Assembly: GCA_023957245.1 (NCBI GenBank)
Contig: JAMLHJ010000003.1
Location: forward strand, 124,001 to 188,000
DNA from: Chitinophagales bacterium
Lineage (GTDB): Bacteria > Bacteroidota > Bacteroidia > Chitinophagales > JADIYW01
Direction of reading: 5' to 3'
DNA: 64,000 nucleotides
Shown here: positions 9,167-17,409 of the stretch, piece after piece
Layout: the number at the start of each line of letters is the position of its first letter
Position numbering within the stretch: the first letter of the stretch is position 1
Translations under genes and position numbers: made by a program
The notes under the pieces: generated by a model
The model's database searches: none
What the model saw: only the letters and a program-made list of their open reading frames with translations
Told to the model about the DNA's origin: nothing

Positions 9167-9688
9167 ATGAATAGATTATTACACCAATTTTTTACTGAAG
9201 ACCACCGAAGATTAGATGATTTATTAGAAAGAGCTATCGAGCAAGCAGACAATTATCAAATGGAATACTACGAAGCATTCAGAACTGGCTTGTTGAAGCA
9301 TATTAAAATGGAAGAAAAAGTATTATTTCCTGCTGCACAATTAGCAAATGGAGGTGTTCCCTTGGAAAAGGCAGCACAGTTGAGATTAGACCATGGTGCT
9401 TTGACTGCTTTGATGGTACCTACACCTTTCCCTGATTTGATAAAAGTATTGAAATATATTTTAGAAATTCATGATAGAGTAGAAGAAGAGGAAGGAGGTG
9501 TTTATGATATCTGTGAATCTTTAACTGCTCATCAGACACAAGAGCTATTAGATCAATTGCATCAAATAGCGGAAGTATCCGTACATAAACACAATGACGC
9601 ACCTATCGCTTGGCAGGCTGCAGAGCGTGCTGTTATTAGAGCTGGCTATGATTTTCAAGGGATTATTTCTGGAAAAGTTCAGTTGTAA
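9167..9688 (+). CDS. hemerythrin HHE-domain protein
   Basis: 173-residue all-helical protein with the hemerythrin-like cation-binding pattern: a His in FTEDHRRLD near the N-terminus, H-x3-E in LLKHIKMEEK, LDHGAL, and H in EIHDRVEEEEG. Such proteins bind a di-iron centre and are linked to oxygen or nitric-oxide/iron stress handling; the exact role is not known. The reading frame stays open upstream to a TTG at 9128, but the ATG at 9167 begins with the first recognisable family segment (MNRLLHQFF) and is preferred. It starts 101 bp after the SNF2 gene and could be transcribed separately. Confidence 0.75.
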   Translation: MNRLLHQFFTEDHRRLDDLLERAIEQADNYQMEYYEAFRTGLLKHIKMEEKVLFPAAQLANGGVPLEKAAQLRLDHGALTALMVPTPFPDLIKVLKYILEIHDRVEEEEGGVYDICESLTAHQTQELLDQLHQIAEVSVHKHNDAPIAWQAAERAVIRAGYDFQGIISGKVQL

Positions 9689-10123
9689 TAATTATTGCGA
9701 AAGTTATTACTTCATTAAACTCCGTGAACTTTGCGTAAAACTTAGCGTCCTTTGCAGTTAGTTTTGGTAGCATTTTCATCTCACATTTTACTAGCATTTC
9801 CACATCTCCAAATTACTTAATTAATCTGGACTGCTTCGTGCCTCGCAGTGACGTACTGAATTCCGTCATTGCGAGGAGGAGGAACGACGACGTGGCAATC
9901 CATTTTCAAAAATATGCTTAGTGAACTTTGCGTAGAAGCTTAGTGCCTTTGTGGTTAAATTTTGGACGACGATATTCTTGAAACCAATAAAAGGGTAGCA
10001 CCTACGGAGCAATAGTTGGATGATTGTTTATACTTACCAAGCGATAGCCTCTACGAGGCAAATTCTACTACCATTGTTTTTTCATTCATACCTCGTACTT
10101 CTAAATTTGTACTTCGTACTTTT
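9689..10123. repeat. non-coding stretch with REP-like palindrome and dispersed repeat words
   Basis: No gene is seen in these 435 bp. An imperfect palindrome with arms 9841-9853 and 9864-9876 (CCTCGCAGTGACG / CGTCATTGCGAGG) lies in an element of about 9831-9902 of the TCATTGCGAGGAG-GGAACGA type often scattered in bacterial intergenic DNA. Two copies of a 'GTGAACTTTGCGT...CTTAG-G-CCTTTG' word occur at about 9720-9760 and 9918-9958, and relatives recur at 13193-13262, 13396-13440 and 13648-13690. A third class with paired CTACGGAGCA and CTCTACGAGGC words lies at 9980-10065. Confidence 0.65.
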
Positions 10124-10495
10124 TTACTTTATTGCTTCATTATTAAATTTCTTACCAATTACTTTGATTAATTTATAACGAATACTTGAACCATCCGCTG
10201 GTGGATTTTCTATTTTTTCTTCTTGAATCAAGAGTTTGTATTCAAAACCTTTTTCGTAAGTAAATCCATCTATTGAAGAATAAAAATATTCCCAGTCTTT
10301 TTGATTTTTATCTTTCTTGATCATCATACATTCCATATTTCCTACTCCAGTGCAGGGTTGTTTGTAGGCAGCAATATATATTACTTTGTTAGCAGTCGAA
10401 CAAGAAATGAGGAAGAGTGCAGTGAATGCCAGTAATAAGTAGAAATAGATATTTCCTTTTGTGTTGGAATATACTTTTAATTGATTTTCTTTCAT
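10124..10495 (-). CDS. DUF4377-type lipoprotein
   Basis: 123-residue protein. After a positively charged start comes a hydrophobic signal (residues about 16-30) ending in a lipobox-like LFLISC, so it is probably an acylated periplasmic or outer-membrane protein. The rest (YIAAYKQPCTG ... MMIK ... WEYFYSSIDGFTYEKGFEY ... YKLIKVIGKK) matches the pattern of the small DUF4377 domain, of unknown function. It is divergent from the TPR protein gene with 46 bp between starts. Confidence 0.65.
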   Translation of the reverse strand: MKENQLKVYSNTKGNIYFYLLLAFTALFLISCSTANKVIYIAAYKQPCTGVGNMECMMIKKDKNQKDWEYFYSSIDGFTYEKGFEYKLLIQEEKIENPPADGSSIRYKLIKVIGKKFNNEAIK

Positions 10496-10541
10496 AATAT
10501 TAAATGTTTAATTATATTAGTATATGTGAACTTGTTATGCT

Positions 10542-12368
10542 ATGATTTTTCTTGTTTATAGAATCATTTTTTTAGTATTAATGACTACTTCGGTCGTACA
10601 ATTTGCCTATGCAGAACATGAAAGTACTGAAAACTCAGAAGATTTATTTGAAAATAATAAGCCATTATTGTCGCTATTAGAAAAGAGTAAGGCATATTAT
10701 ATCTTAGAAAATCATCATCAGGCGGATAGTGTTTTCAAGAAAGCTGTTCAGATGGCAGAATTCAGCCAAAATAAAGATATTATTTTAAGAACCTATTTCT
10801 ATAATACGTCCTTTGAGATATCAGAAAATACAACATTATTAAAAAAGGATGAATTTATTCAATATATACAGCAAGGAATAGAATATGCAAAGATGTATAA
10901 TCGACCTGAATATGTGGCTTATGGCAATGCGAATATTTCAGAAGTATATAGAAAAAAGGGAGATATTAACGCTGCTTTGAAATATGCCAATTTGGCATTT
11001 TCTACATCTTTGAGCTTAAAGAATGACTCTTGTAAAGTAGTAGCGGCTTTGCAATTGGGCAAAATATACCAAGAGCAGAAAGAGATGTTGCTTGCATTTA
11101 AAACCTTTACTAATGCTCATGAAATAGCTTCAAAAAGCATTAATGATAATCTTGTTTCATTAGTTTATCATGCTTTAGCTAGTTTGTATAATAGTATTGA
11201 TAAAAGTCAGGAAGCTAAAAGCTATTATTTTAAAAGCCTAGAGTTGAATCGAAAGAATAATAACACAAAAGGCATTATCGGAGATTATATTGCTATCGGT
11301 GCTAGCTATGATTTTAATGACGGGATTCCTTATTTAAAGAAAGCATTGGAACTAGCCCAAAAGGGTGACTTTCTTTATCTTCAAAAGAAAGCACAGATTT
11401 ATATTTTCTCATATCTTATTGTTAATGGAGATAGCCAAAAATCAATGAAATATTTGGAAGACAACCCAATTATTAAAACCTATTATCAGAATAGAGGGCC
11501 ATTTAGTTACAATTGGACGATTGGCGAAATATATCTTTATGCAAATGAATTGGATTCTGCTAAAAAATACTTAGATGAAGCTCATACTCATTATCTCAAT
11601 AACGATTCTTATGATAATACAGCAAAATTAAATTTTTTAGGGGAGTATGCTATGCTTTATAGTAAGTTGAATGATAAAGAGAAAACTTTAGATTTATATC
11701 GCAAAGCATTTGATTTAAGTTTGATTTCAAATAACTATAGTCTAAAGATTAATTACGGAAATAAAATTAAAGATATATGTGCTGAAAGTGGTGATTTCAA
11801 AACGGCACTTCACTTTGCTGATTTAGTAGATCATTATAAAGATACTCTAGATGTGATAATGAAGGAGAAGGAGTTTGCTTCTTTAGAAATTGAGAATGAA
11901 AATAAACGTATAGAGGCCGAAAAAGTAAAATTGGAATTAGCTTTAAAACGCAAGTATAATCTTCAATACATGGGCATTACAGTGTTTATTTGCTTTTTCT
12001 TTACCATCTTATTATTTGTTAGTGGAAAGAAGAAATACTCATTAAGATTGATTGAGATTATTGGCTTTTTTGCCTTTATTTTCTTATTTGAATTTATCAT
12101 TTTGGTACTTGATGCTAAAATTCATCATGCCACACACGGCTCTCCATTATTGATTTGGCTCATTAAAATCGTTGTGATTTCTTTCTTACTACCATTTCAT
12201 CATTATATAGAAGAAGCTGTGGTGGACTATTTGAAGAGAAAAAAGATGATAGAAGATAAAAAGAAATTCACTTTCAAAACTATTTGGAATTACTTTAAAC
12301 CAGAACATCCTCATCAACTAAAATCTGAAGAAGATTCATCAGATACTCATTCCGATAATATTACATAG
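10542..12368 (+). CDS. TPR-repeat membrane protein
   Basis: 608-residue protein: N-terminal signal or anchor (residues about 1-25, ending FAYAEHES), then about 400 residues of tetratricopeptide-like helical repeats (recurrent A-x-Y-x-K-A-L patterns), a charged coiled coil near residues 440-470, and three C-terminal transmembrane helices (about 475-495, 505-525, 540-560) with a charged His/Glu-rich tail. The layout resembles the TPR sensors of Bacteroidota whose C-terminus normally carries a histidine kinase or regulatory domain, but no such domain is present. Function unknown; protein-protein interaction at the inner membrane is inferred. The gene is convergent with the next one, 7 bp between stops. 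Confidence 0.6.
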   Translation: MIFLVYRIIFLVLMTTSVVQFAYAEHESTENSEDLFENNKPLLSLLEKSKAYYILENHHQADSVFKKAVQMAEFSQNKDIILRTYFYNTSFEISENTTLLKKDEFIQYIQQGIEYAKMYNRPEYVAYGNANISEVYRKKGDINAALKYANLAFSTSLSLKNDSCKVVAALQLGKIYQEQKEMLLAFKTFTNAHEIASKSINDNLVSLVYHALASLYNSIDKSQEAKSYYFKSLELNRKNNNTKGIIGDYIAIGASYDFNDGIPYLKKALELAQKGDFLYLQKKAQIYIFSYLIVNGDSQKSMKYLEDNPIIKTYYQNRGPFSYNWTIGEIYLYANELDSAKKYLDEAHTHYLNNDSYDNTAKLNFLGEYAMLYSKLNDKEKTLDLYRKAFDLSLISNNYSLKINYGNKIKDICAESGDFKTALHFADLVDHYKDTLDVIMKEKEFASLEIENENKRIEAEKVKLELALKRKYNLQYMGITVFICFFFTILLFVSGKKKYSLRLIEIIGFFAFIFLFEFIILVLDAKIHHATHGSPLLIWLIKIVVISFLLPFHHYIEEAVVDYLKRKKMIEDKKKFTFKTIWNYFKPEHPHQLKSEEDSSDTHSDNIT

Positions 12369-12375
12369 TAATTAA

Positions 12376-12933
12376 TTAAGGACAATTATTAGGTGGTGGG
12401 CATATTTTGCCAATTGCAAACACTTTTGTTGAACCAGTTCTGTCTTTGTTGAGAGTGTCAATTTCAAGGATAAGAATAGGTTTTTGAACGACACTACCTT
12501 TTTTACCTATTTTGTAAAAATTATTATATTTAGAAGCTGAAAGTCTATCAAGTGACCCTAGGTGAAATATAACATTTTGAGAGTTTGATGCATTCAATAA
12601 TTGAAGTAGTTTAACTCGGTCGTATGAGATAGATTTTGTAACAAGTCCATCTGTTCTATCTTTGATTCCATCTACATTATCTTTATCCTTTAATTGTGTT
12701 AATGTGAAAGTTCTAAAATTACTGACAACATCATACAAGTTGATGTTCATTTCATTGTCAGTGCGACCTTTAAAATAGTTCATACCTGTGGTGTCAAATT
12801 TTGGTTGATGTACTTCTACTGAAGTGCCATTATTATTTGAAGAAGTAGAGCAACATTGATTGTTTGAAAAATAGGTCTTCCATGTCAAGAAGATAGTTGC
12901 TGCAGCTAAAATTAAAATAATTAGATTTTTCAT
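12376..12933 (-). CDS. hypothetical membrane-anchored or secreted protein
   Basis: 185 residues, family not recognised. An N-terminal hydrophobic segment (residues 3-18) followed by a low-complexity linker (CCSTSSNNNG) suggests an uncleaved anchor or a signal peptide. The remaining 130 residues look like a small mixed alpha/beta globular domain with VIFHLGSLD and PILILEIDTL strands and a Cys/Pro-rich end (CPPPNNCP). Convergent with the TPR gene; a repeat-rich 1-kb spacer lies upstream. Confidence 0.55.
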   Translation of the reverse strand: MKNLIILILAAATIFLTWKTYFSNNQCCSTSSNNNGTSVEVHQPKFDTTGMNYFKGRTDNEMNINLYDVVSNFRTFTLTQLKDKDNVDGIKDRTDGLVTKSISYDRVKLLQLLNASNSQNVIFHLGSLDRLSASKYNNFYKIGKKGSVVQKPILILEIDTLNKDRTGSTKVFAIGKICPPPNNCP

Positions 12934-13357
12934 AGCTTTAGATTTAGTTGGTTATTCGAATATAATCATTTTAATTATCAAATAGATATTAATGGCATTT
13001 TTTTATATAGATGAATTTTGATAATAAGTAAGAAGGTGAAATAATATTTTTTCTTTCAAAAGCTATGAAGATGTTTTAGGAGCTAGTTTAATAAGGTATA
13101 TTTTTTAAAATCATTAAGAAATTAAGGAGTATTAAGAAGACTTATCAATTAGTATAATATTTCATTATTAAACTATTACACAAAAGACGCTAAGAAGCCA
13201 CAAAAGGCGCAAAGCAAATTCTTTGAGAAACTCAGTGCTTCTTTGAGAAACTTTGTGGTAAACAAACAGGACTTATTTATGTTCTAGTTTTATATGCTTC
13301 GCAAGCGCTGCATGACAGGCAAGGAAATTCGTCATTACGAGGAACGAAGCAATCAAC
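12934..13357. other. non-coding spacer with dispersed repeat words
   Basis: No gene is seen. The first 200 bp are plain AT-rich sequence that presumably holds the promoter of the minus-strand gene ending the previous block. From 13193 the 'ACTTTGTGG / CACAAAAGGCGCAAAG' word family appears in both orientations, and at 13330-13354 a CGTCATTACGAGGAACGAAG element related to the one at 9864-9890. Confidence 0.5.
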
Positions 13358-13858
13358 ATCTCCACATCTTTATATCTTCAAATTTCCAAATCTTCAAAAC
13401 TCTGTGAACTTAGCGTAAAACTTAGCATCCTTTGCGGTTATTTGTATTTAGAATAAAGTGTCCAAAAAGAGCAATGTCATTCCTGCGAAAGCAGGAATCT
13501 CAGAAATGGTAAAATTAGGTTGGAGATTCCCATTTTCATGGAATGACAAAAAAGGAAGATAGGGCTTTGACAACCACCATCACGTCTTCACATTCTCATA
13601 TTTGCAAATCTCCACATCTTTACATCTTCAAATTTCCAAATCTTCAAAACTCTGTGAGCTTTGCGTAAAACTTCGTACCATTTGCGGTTATTTGTATTTA
13701 GAATAAAGTGCCTAAAAAGAGCAATGTCATTCCTGCGAAAGCAGGAATCTCAGAAATGGTAAAATTAGGTTGGAGATTCCCATTTTCATGGGAATGACAA
13801 AAAAGGAAGATAGGGCTTTGACAACCACCATCACGTCTTCATATTCTCACATTTGCAA
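13358..13858. repeat. 250-bp tandem duplication carrying palindromic GTCATTCCTGCG elements
   Basis: Two adjacent near-identical units, 13358-13607 and 13608-13858, with the first bases of a third at 13859-13870. Each unit runs from ATCTCCACATC through a 'CTCTGTGA-CTT-GCGTAAAACTT' word to a 72-bp element (13476-13547 and 13726-13798) bounded by GTCATTCC and GGAATGAC and holding the hairpin ATTCCTGC-GAAA-GCAGGAAT. Units differ at about a dozen positions. No reading frame is evident in it. Confidence 0.85.
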
Positions 13859-13942
13859 ATCTCCACATCTTACATTTTTCTTCTCACTTTTTACCCACTT
13901 TATTACATTGTTACATCCCATTCAATAGTCATAGAAAATATG

Positions 13943-13950
13943 TAACTTTG
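13943..13950 (+). promoter_or_regulatory. -7 promoter box (TAACTTTG) of the queD-type gene
   Basis: Exact TAnnTTTG match ending 4 bp before the ATG at 13955; a transcript started here would have almost no leader. No convincing -33 TTTG was seen. Confidence 0.5.
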
Positions 13951-13954
13951 CATC

Positions 13955-14413
13955 ATGATGAAAAATCAAACAGTCAGGGTAAGTAAAAGATTTTCTTTTG
14001 ATATGGCTCATGCTCTTTTTGGATATGATGGTCCTTGCAAAAATATTCATGGACATACTTACCATCTTACTGTTACGCTGTCGGGCAAACCGATTATAGA
14101 TACTAGTAATGTCAAATTGGGAATGGTGATAGATTTTAGTGAATTGAAAAAAATCGTTCAAGTGTATATTCATCAGATTTATGACCATGCTTTGGTTATC
14201 AATGAAAATGCACCCTATGCTCAGTCGGAATTGATTGCTAATGAGTTTGAAAAGGTTTATAAAGTGCCTTACCAACCTACTTGTGAAAATCTATTATTAC
14301 ATTTTGTAAGCATTATTCAAGAACATTTGCCTAGTCATATTCAACTTGTTACAGCCAGATTAGAAGAGACTCCAAGCTCTTATGCTGAGTGGCATGCTTC
14401 GGATAATGAATAG
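13955..14413 (+). CDS. queD: 6-carboxy-5,6,7,8-tetrahydropterin synthase / 6-pyruvoyl-tetrahydropterin synthase family (QueD)
   Basis: 152-residue T-fold enzyme. Zn ligands and catalytic Cys are visible: His in FDMAHALFG, the catalytic Cys in GPCKNIHGHTY, and the H-x-H pair there; YDHALVIN follows, and CENLLLHFV and ARLEETPSSYAEW near the C-terminus carry the substrate Glu. In bacteria this family usually makes carboxytetrahydropterin for queuosine tRNA modification, though some members act in other pterin paths. Full length. It stands alone with its own promoter; the rest of the queuosine pathway is not in this window. Confidence 0.88.
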   Translation: MMKNQTVRVSKRFSFDMAHALFGYDGPCKNIHGHTYHLTVTLSGKPIIDTSNVKLGMVIDFSELKKIVQVYIHQIYDHALVINENAPYAQSELIANEFEKVYKVPYQPTCENLLLHFVSIIQEHLPSHIQLVTARLEETPSSYAEWHASDNE

Positions 14414-14494
14414 CTATTTGATAAAGAGTTTTATCTACTTCATTTTGGTCGTCCTTTAGATGAGCAAATATTTTTTTGTCAAAATTTTATTTAA

Positions 14495-14523
14495 TTTGAT
14501 TAAATTAGGGTTTAAAATATTTG
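14495..14523 (+). promoter_or_regulatory. possible promoter of the crystallin-like gene
   Basis: TTTG at 14495-14498 and AATATTTG at 14516-14523 (one mismatch to TAnnTTTG), 17 bp apart, just before the ATG at 14528. Spacing is a little short, so this is tentative. Confidence 0.35.
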
Positions 14524-14527
14524 TCAA

Positions 14528-15088
14528 ATGAAAAAAATAGGAGTATCAATTTTATTGTATTTTTTGTGTTTTCAAGGATTTTCGCAAGCTGTATTAAAAG
14601 GGGGAGCGAGTGATGCCCCGATAGAATTTAAAGTTGGAATTGGTAATAACGAGCTACCTGATAATCTAGGAATTATTCAATCTGTATCAGTAGAGCCTGG
14701 AACTGTGTTGGTGCTATTTGAGCGATATAGTAATGGAAAGACTTCCGGAAGGCATCGTTTGGTTTCTTCTAGTGATTCAAAATTTGAAATAGGTTTTAAG
14801 TGCAAATATGCGATTGTATTTTCTGACCCTCAGAATTTGGTGATGGGATTTGAAGAAATTAATTTTTCAGGTAAATCGCTTTCTTTTAATTTAGGCAGAA
14901 ATGAAATTCCTGAAGGAGTTGGTATTAGTTCATTGTATATTCCAAGTGGTAGAAATGTTAAGTTATATATTATTGACCCCGAATTATATCCTGAACAAGA
15001 AGTAGATCACAGACCAATGGGAGCAGGAGTCAGACCTTTTATAGGTATTGATATGGCGAAAAAAGTGAAGTATATTTATGTTGAGTAA
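14528..15088 (+). CDS. secreted protein with two beta/gamma-crystallin-like motifs
   Basis: 186 residues with a cleavable-looking signal (MKKIGVSILLYFLCFQGFSQA). The rest resembles beta/gamma-crystallin Greek-key repeats. The clearer one is residues about 113-155, FEEINFSGKSLSF then NEIPEGVGISSLYIPSGRN and VKLYI, which follows the family pattern of aromatic-x4-aromatic-x-G, a 'L-...-ISS-...-P-G-...-V-L' strand pair and the end strand. A weaker first copy is at about 36-75 (GNNELPDNLG, SVSVEPGTVLVLFE). Bacterial relatives often bind calcium, but the classical D/N-D/N-x-x-S site is not obvious, so Ca binding is uncertain. Function unknown. Confidence 0.55.
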   Translation: MKKIGVSILLYFLCFQGFSQAVLKGGASDAPIEFKVGIGNNELPDNLGIIQSVSVEPGTVLVLFERYSNGKTSGRHRLVSSSDSKFEIGFKCKYAIVFSDPQNLVMGFEEINFSGKSLSFNLGRNEIPEGVGISSLYIPSGRNVKLYIIDPELYPEQEVDHRPMGAGVRPFIGIDMAKKVKYIYVE

Positions 15089-15095
15089 TAAAGAT

Positions 15096-15103
15096 TATAT
15101 TTG
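15096..15103 (+). promoter_or_regulatory. -7 promoter box (TATATTTG) of the lipoprotein gene
   Basis: Exact TAnnTTTG match 17 bp before the ATG at 15121, in the 32-bp gap after the crystallin-like gene, suggesting separate transcription of the two. Confidence 0.45.
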
Positions 15104-15120
15104 TTTGCAAAATCAATACA

Positions 15121-15636
15121 ATGAATAAGTTTAAAGGTACATTTTCTATTTTTTTAGTAGCATTTATCGCTTCGTCTATGATGCTATTTTCATGCAATAA
15201 AGATTCAGAAAATCAACCCAATTCTTCTGACACAAAATGGTCTGTGGATAGCTATAATTTTACTGCCAATAATAATGGTGGAATATTGATAGCTTCTGAT
15301 ACAGGAGCCTTGTTTGGAGCTTCTGATAAAGAGAAAAATTCAATATTGATATTGTTTAAGAATACGCCAAATCTTGGAGTATATAATGTTGTCAATTCTA
15401 CCAAAAAGACCAATACTTCAATGTATAATAGTGATGATTGTTCGATGATGATAACCAATAAAACTTCGAGCGACGGTGTGTATATCTCTATTCTGGATAC
15501 AGCAGGTGTTGTAAATGTTTCGAAGTCTGGTAGTAAACTGACAGCTACATTTACAAATGTTAAATTGGGCGTAATCGATAAAGCGAGTGCAGCGATAAAG
15601 CCTGTTTATGCTACTGGTGTGATTGTAGAAAAATAA
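15121..15636 (+). CDS. small lipoprotein of unknown function
   Basis: 171 residues with a hydrophobic signal and lipobox (MMLFSCNKDS, Cys at residue 25), so probably lipid-anchored. The mature part starts with KWSVDSYNFT and is predicted mostly beta from its alternation pattern; it carries no motif I can assign with confidence. Such single-domain beta lipoproteins are common in Bacteroidota. Its stop is 9 bp from the stop of the convergent AlkB-like gene. Confidence 0.6.
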   Translation: MNKFKGTFSIFLVAFIASSMMLFSCNKDSENQPNSSDTKWSVDSYNFTANNNGGILIASDTGALFGASDKEKNSILILFKNTPNLGVYNVVNSTKKTNTSMYNSDDCSMMITNKTSSDGVYISILDTAGVVNVSKSGSKLTATFTNVKLGVIDKASAAIKPVYATGVIVEK

Positions 15637-15645
15637 TTGAAAGAT

Positions 15646-16254
15646 TTATTGGATAATCGTCCTGAAAGTAAGACTAATTCTTGGACTAAATATTTTTTTA
15701 CTTGTAGGAATACTGTGAAGCCAATGTTTCTGAGTGTTTCCTTTCATAATGAGCAAACTTCCTGATTCTAATAGTATTTCTACTTTCTCTTGGGTCATTC
15801 TATGTTTGAATAAAAATCTCCTTTCGGCACCCAAACTTAATGTAGCGATTGCTCCATTTTCTTCAAGCATTTTTTCGTTGTCGCTGTGATAGGACAACCC
15901 TTCAGAGCCATCATGATATAGATTTAATAGACAAGAATTGAATGTATGTTTGGAAATTGCTTCAACAATATTTTTTAATTTAAGGAGATAAGATGTCCAT
16001 ATTTTCGCTTGCTTTGTAATATTGGAATAGGTATATGAATATGCTTTATCTCCATACCATGCGACTTTTCTTTTTGTAATGATTTTTCGACCCAATATCA
16101 TGACCTCATCATGTTGCCATTGAATGGAATTGAATAAAATATTATAAAAATTTATTGCAGTAGGAGAGTCCATGATTTTGCCATAATATTGAACAATACC
16201 ATCATAAGGTAGCCTATTCTTGTCAGAATGTATATCTTGATTAAATAAATCCAT
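15646..16254 (-). CDS. AlkB-like 2-oxoglutarate/Fe(II) dioxygenase (ALKBH2/3 type)
   Basis: 202 residues, family length. Visible: LPYDGIVQYYG near the N-terminus, CLLNLYHDGSEGLSYHSD containing the iron ligands H-x-D, GAIATLSLGAERRFLF, LESGSLLIMKGNTQKHWLHSIP with the third His ligand, and PRISLTFRTI with the 2-oxoglutarate-binding Arg and substrate Arg. These enzymes oxidatively remove methyl groups from 1-methyladenine and 3-methylcytosine in DNA or RNA. With the AidB-like and ATL genes about 10 kb away this adds a third alkylation-damage function. It is divergent from nuoA. Confidence 0.9.
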   Translation of the reverse strand: MDLFNQDIHSDKNRLPYDGIVQYYGKIMDSPTAINFYNILFNSIQWQHDEVMILGRKIITKRKVAWYGDKAYSYTYSNITKQAKIWTSYLLKLKNIVEAISKHTFNSCLLNLYHDGSEGLSYHSDNEKMLEENGAIATLSLGAERRFLFKHRMTQEKVEILLESGSLLIMKGNTQKHWLHSIPTSKKIFSPRISLTFRTIIQ

Positions 16255-16283
16255 TACTATCTGGCTCCTTGTTTCCTTTATTT

Positions 16284-16291
16284 CAAAGTTA
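16284..16291 (-). promoter_or_regulatory. -7 promoter box of the AlkB-like gene
   Basis: Plus-strand CAAAGTTA is TAACTTTG on the minus strand, an exact TAnnTTTG match 29 bp upstream of the AlkB-like ATG. No clear -33 element. Confidence 0.4.
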
Positions 16292-16425
16292 ATTTAATAT
16301 TTTGAATAGTTTGAAATGACAGCTATTATTGCAATTATTTATTTAGAATTGTTCCAAATAGGATAAGGCTGTCTGAATTGTTGAAAAATAGTTTCAATTA
16401 CTTCAATATTTAGTAGTTTAATAGC

Positions 16426-16433
16426 TACCTTTG
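16426..16433 (+). promoter_or_regulatory. -7 promoter box (TACCTTTG) of the nuo operon
   Basis: Exact TAnnTTTG match, 18 bp before the nuoA ATG; the only promoter-like site seen for the 12.7-kb nuo unit. The -33 element is not recognisable. Confidence 0.5.
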
Positions 16434-16451
16434 TGGCGATTTTGATTCGTT

Positions 16452-16814
16452 ATGAATGGTACTATCAATTATTTGCCAATAGTCATTCAATTTGTTGTTG
16501 CTTTTGGTTTTGTTTTTTCGACACTATTGCTTGCTGGGATTTTAGGTCCTAAAACAGGCGGAGTAGTAAAAGATTTGAATTTTGAATGTGGAGTAGAGTC
16601 AATGGGTAACGCCCGGGCACCATTTTCTGTTAAGTTTTTCCTCGTGGCTATCCTTTTTGTTATCTTTGACATAGAGGTAATATTCATGTATCCATGGGCT
16701 GTAAATTTTAAGGCTATGGGCTGGATAGGCTTAGTAAAAATGTGTTTTTTCTTAGGCTCATTACTTCTTGGATTTTTTTACGTTATTAAAAAAGGAGGAT
16801 TGGATTGGGAGTAA
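16452..16814 (+). CDS. nuoA: NADH-quinone oxidoreductase subunit A
   Basis: 120-residue membrane subunit of complex I with three transmembrane helices. The family-defining loop FECGVESMGNARAPFSVKFF is complete, as is the conserved FDIEVIFMYPWA. It helps form the quinone-site roof and the entry to the proton path. It is the first of 14 co-directional nuo genes and is preceded by a TACCTTTG promoter box. Confidence 0.97.
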   Translation: MNGTINYLPIVIQFVVAFGFVFSTLLLAGILGPKTGGVVKDLNFECGVESMGNARAPFSVKFFLVAILFVIFDIEVIFMYPWAVNFKAMGWIGLVKMCFFLGSLLLGFFYVIKKGGLDWE

Positions 16815-16846
16815 TCTCAAATTCAATCGTCAATAAATAAAAGGTC

Positions 16847-17404
16847 ATGTCAACAAAAGATACAATCACTTTAGATGGAATACCTCAACAAGCTCAAGGT
16901 CAAGGATATTTCTTGACTTCTTTGGATGAACTTGTAGGTATGGGTCGCAAGAACTCATTATGGCCATTGCCATTTGCGACTTCTTGTTGTGGAATAGAAT
17001 TTATGGCTACTATGGCTGCTCATTATGATTTGGCTCAATTTGGTTCTGAGAGAATGTCTTTTTCTCCACGCCAAGCTGATATGCTTCTAGTAATGGGAAC
17101 TATAGCAAAAAAAATGGGACCTATCCTTCGTCAGGTATATACCCAGATGGCTGAACCCAAATGGGTGATTGCTGTGGGTGCTTGTGCTACGAGTGGAGGT
17201 ATTTTTGATTCATATAGTGTGTTGCAAGGTATTGATAAAATATTGCCTGTGGATGTATATGTGCCAGGTTGCCCTCCTAGACCAGAGCAAATATTGGAAG
17301 GAATTGACAAGCTTAGAGATTTGGTACATAATGAACCACTTAGGAGAAGAAATTCACCTGAATACCAACAATTGTTGAAGTCTTACGGAATTGATATAAA
17401 ATAA
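16847..17404 (+). CDS. nuoB: NADH-quinone oxidoreductase subunit B
   Basis: 185-residue subunit carrying cluster N2, the last Fe-S cluster before the quinone. All cysteine motifs are present: the tandem Cys in [19 protein letters not shown], and PGCPPRPEQ. It faces the cytoplasm in the connecting arm beside NuoD. 32 bp after nuoA, 5 bp before nuoC. Confidence 0.97.
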   Translation: MSTKDTITLDGIPQQAQGQGYFLTSLDELVGMGRKNSLWPLPFATSCCGIEFMATMAAHYDLAQFGSERMSFSPRQADMLLVMGTIAKKMGPILRQVYTQMAEPKWVIAVGACATSGGIFDSYSVLQGIDKILPVDVYVPGCPPRPEQILEGIDKLRDLVHNEPLRRRNSPEYQQLLKSYGIDIK

Positions 17405-17409
17405 TAGCT

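Noticed and set aside
13193-13870. CRISPR-like array
   Set aside because: The repeats are two long (250-bp) tandem units and scattered words, not short identical repeats with regular unique spacers, and no cas genes are nearby.
15252-15458. 68-codon minus-strand frame inside the lipoprotein gene
   Set aside because: Shadow frame; the plus-strand gene has a lipobox and proper start.
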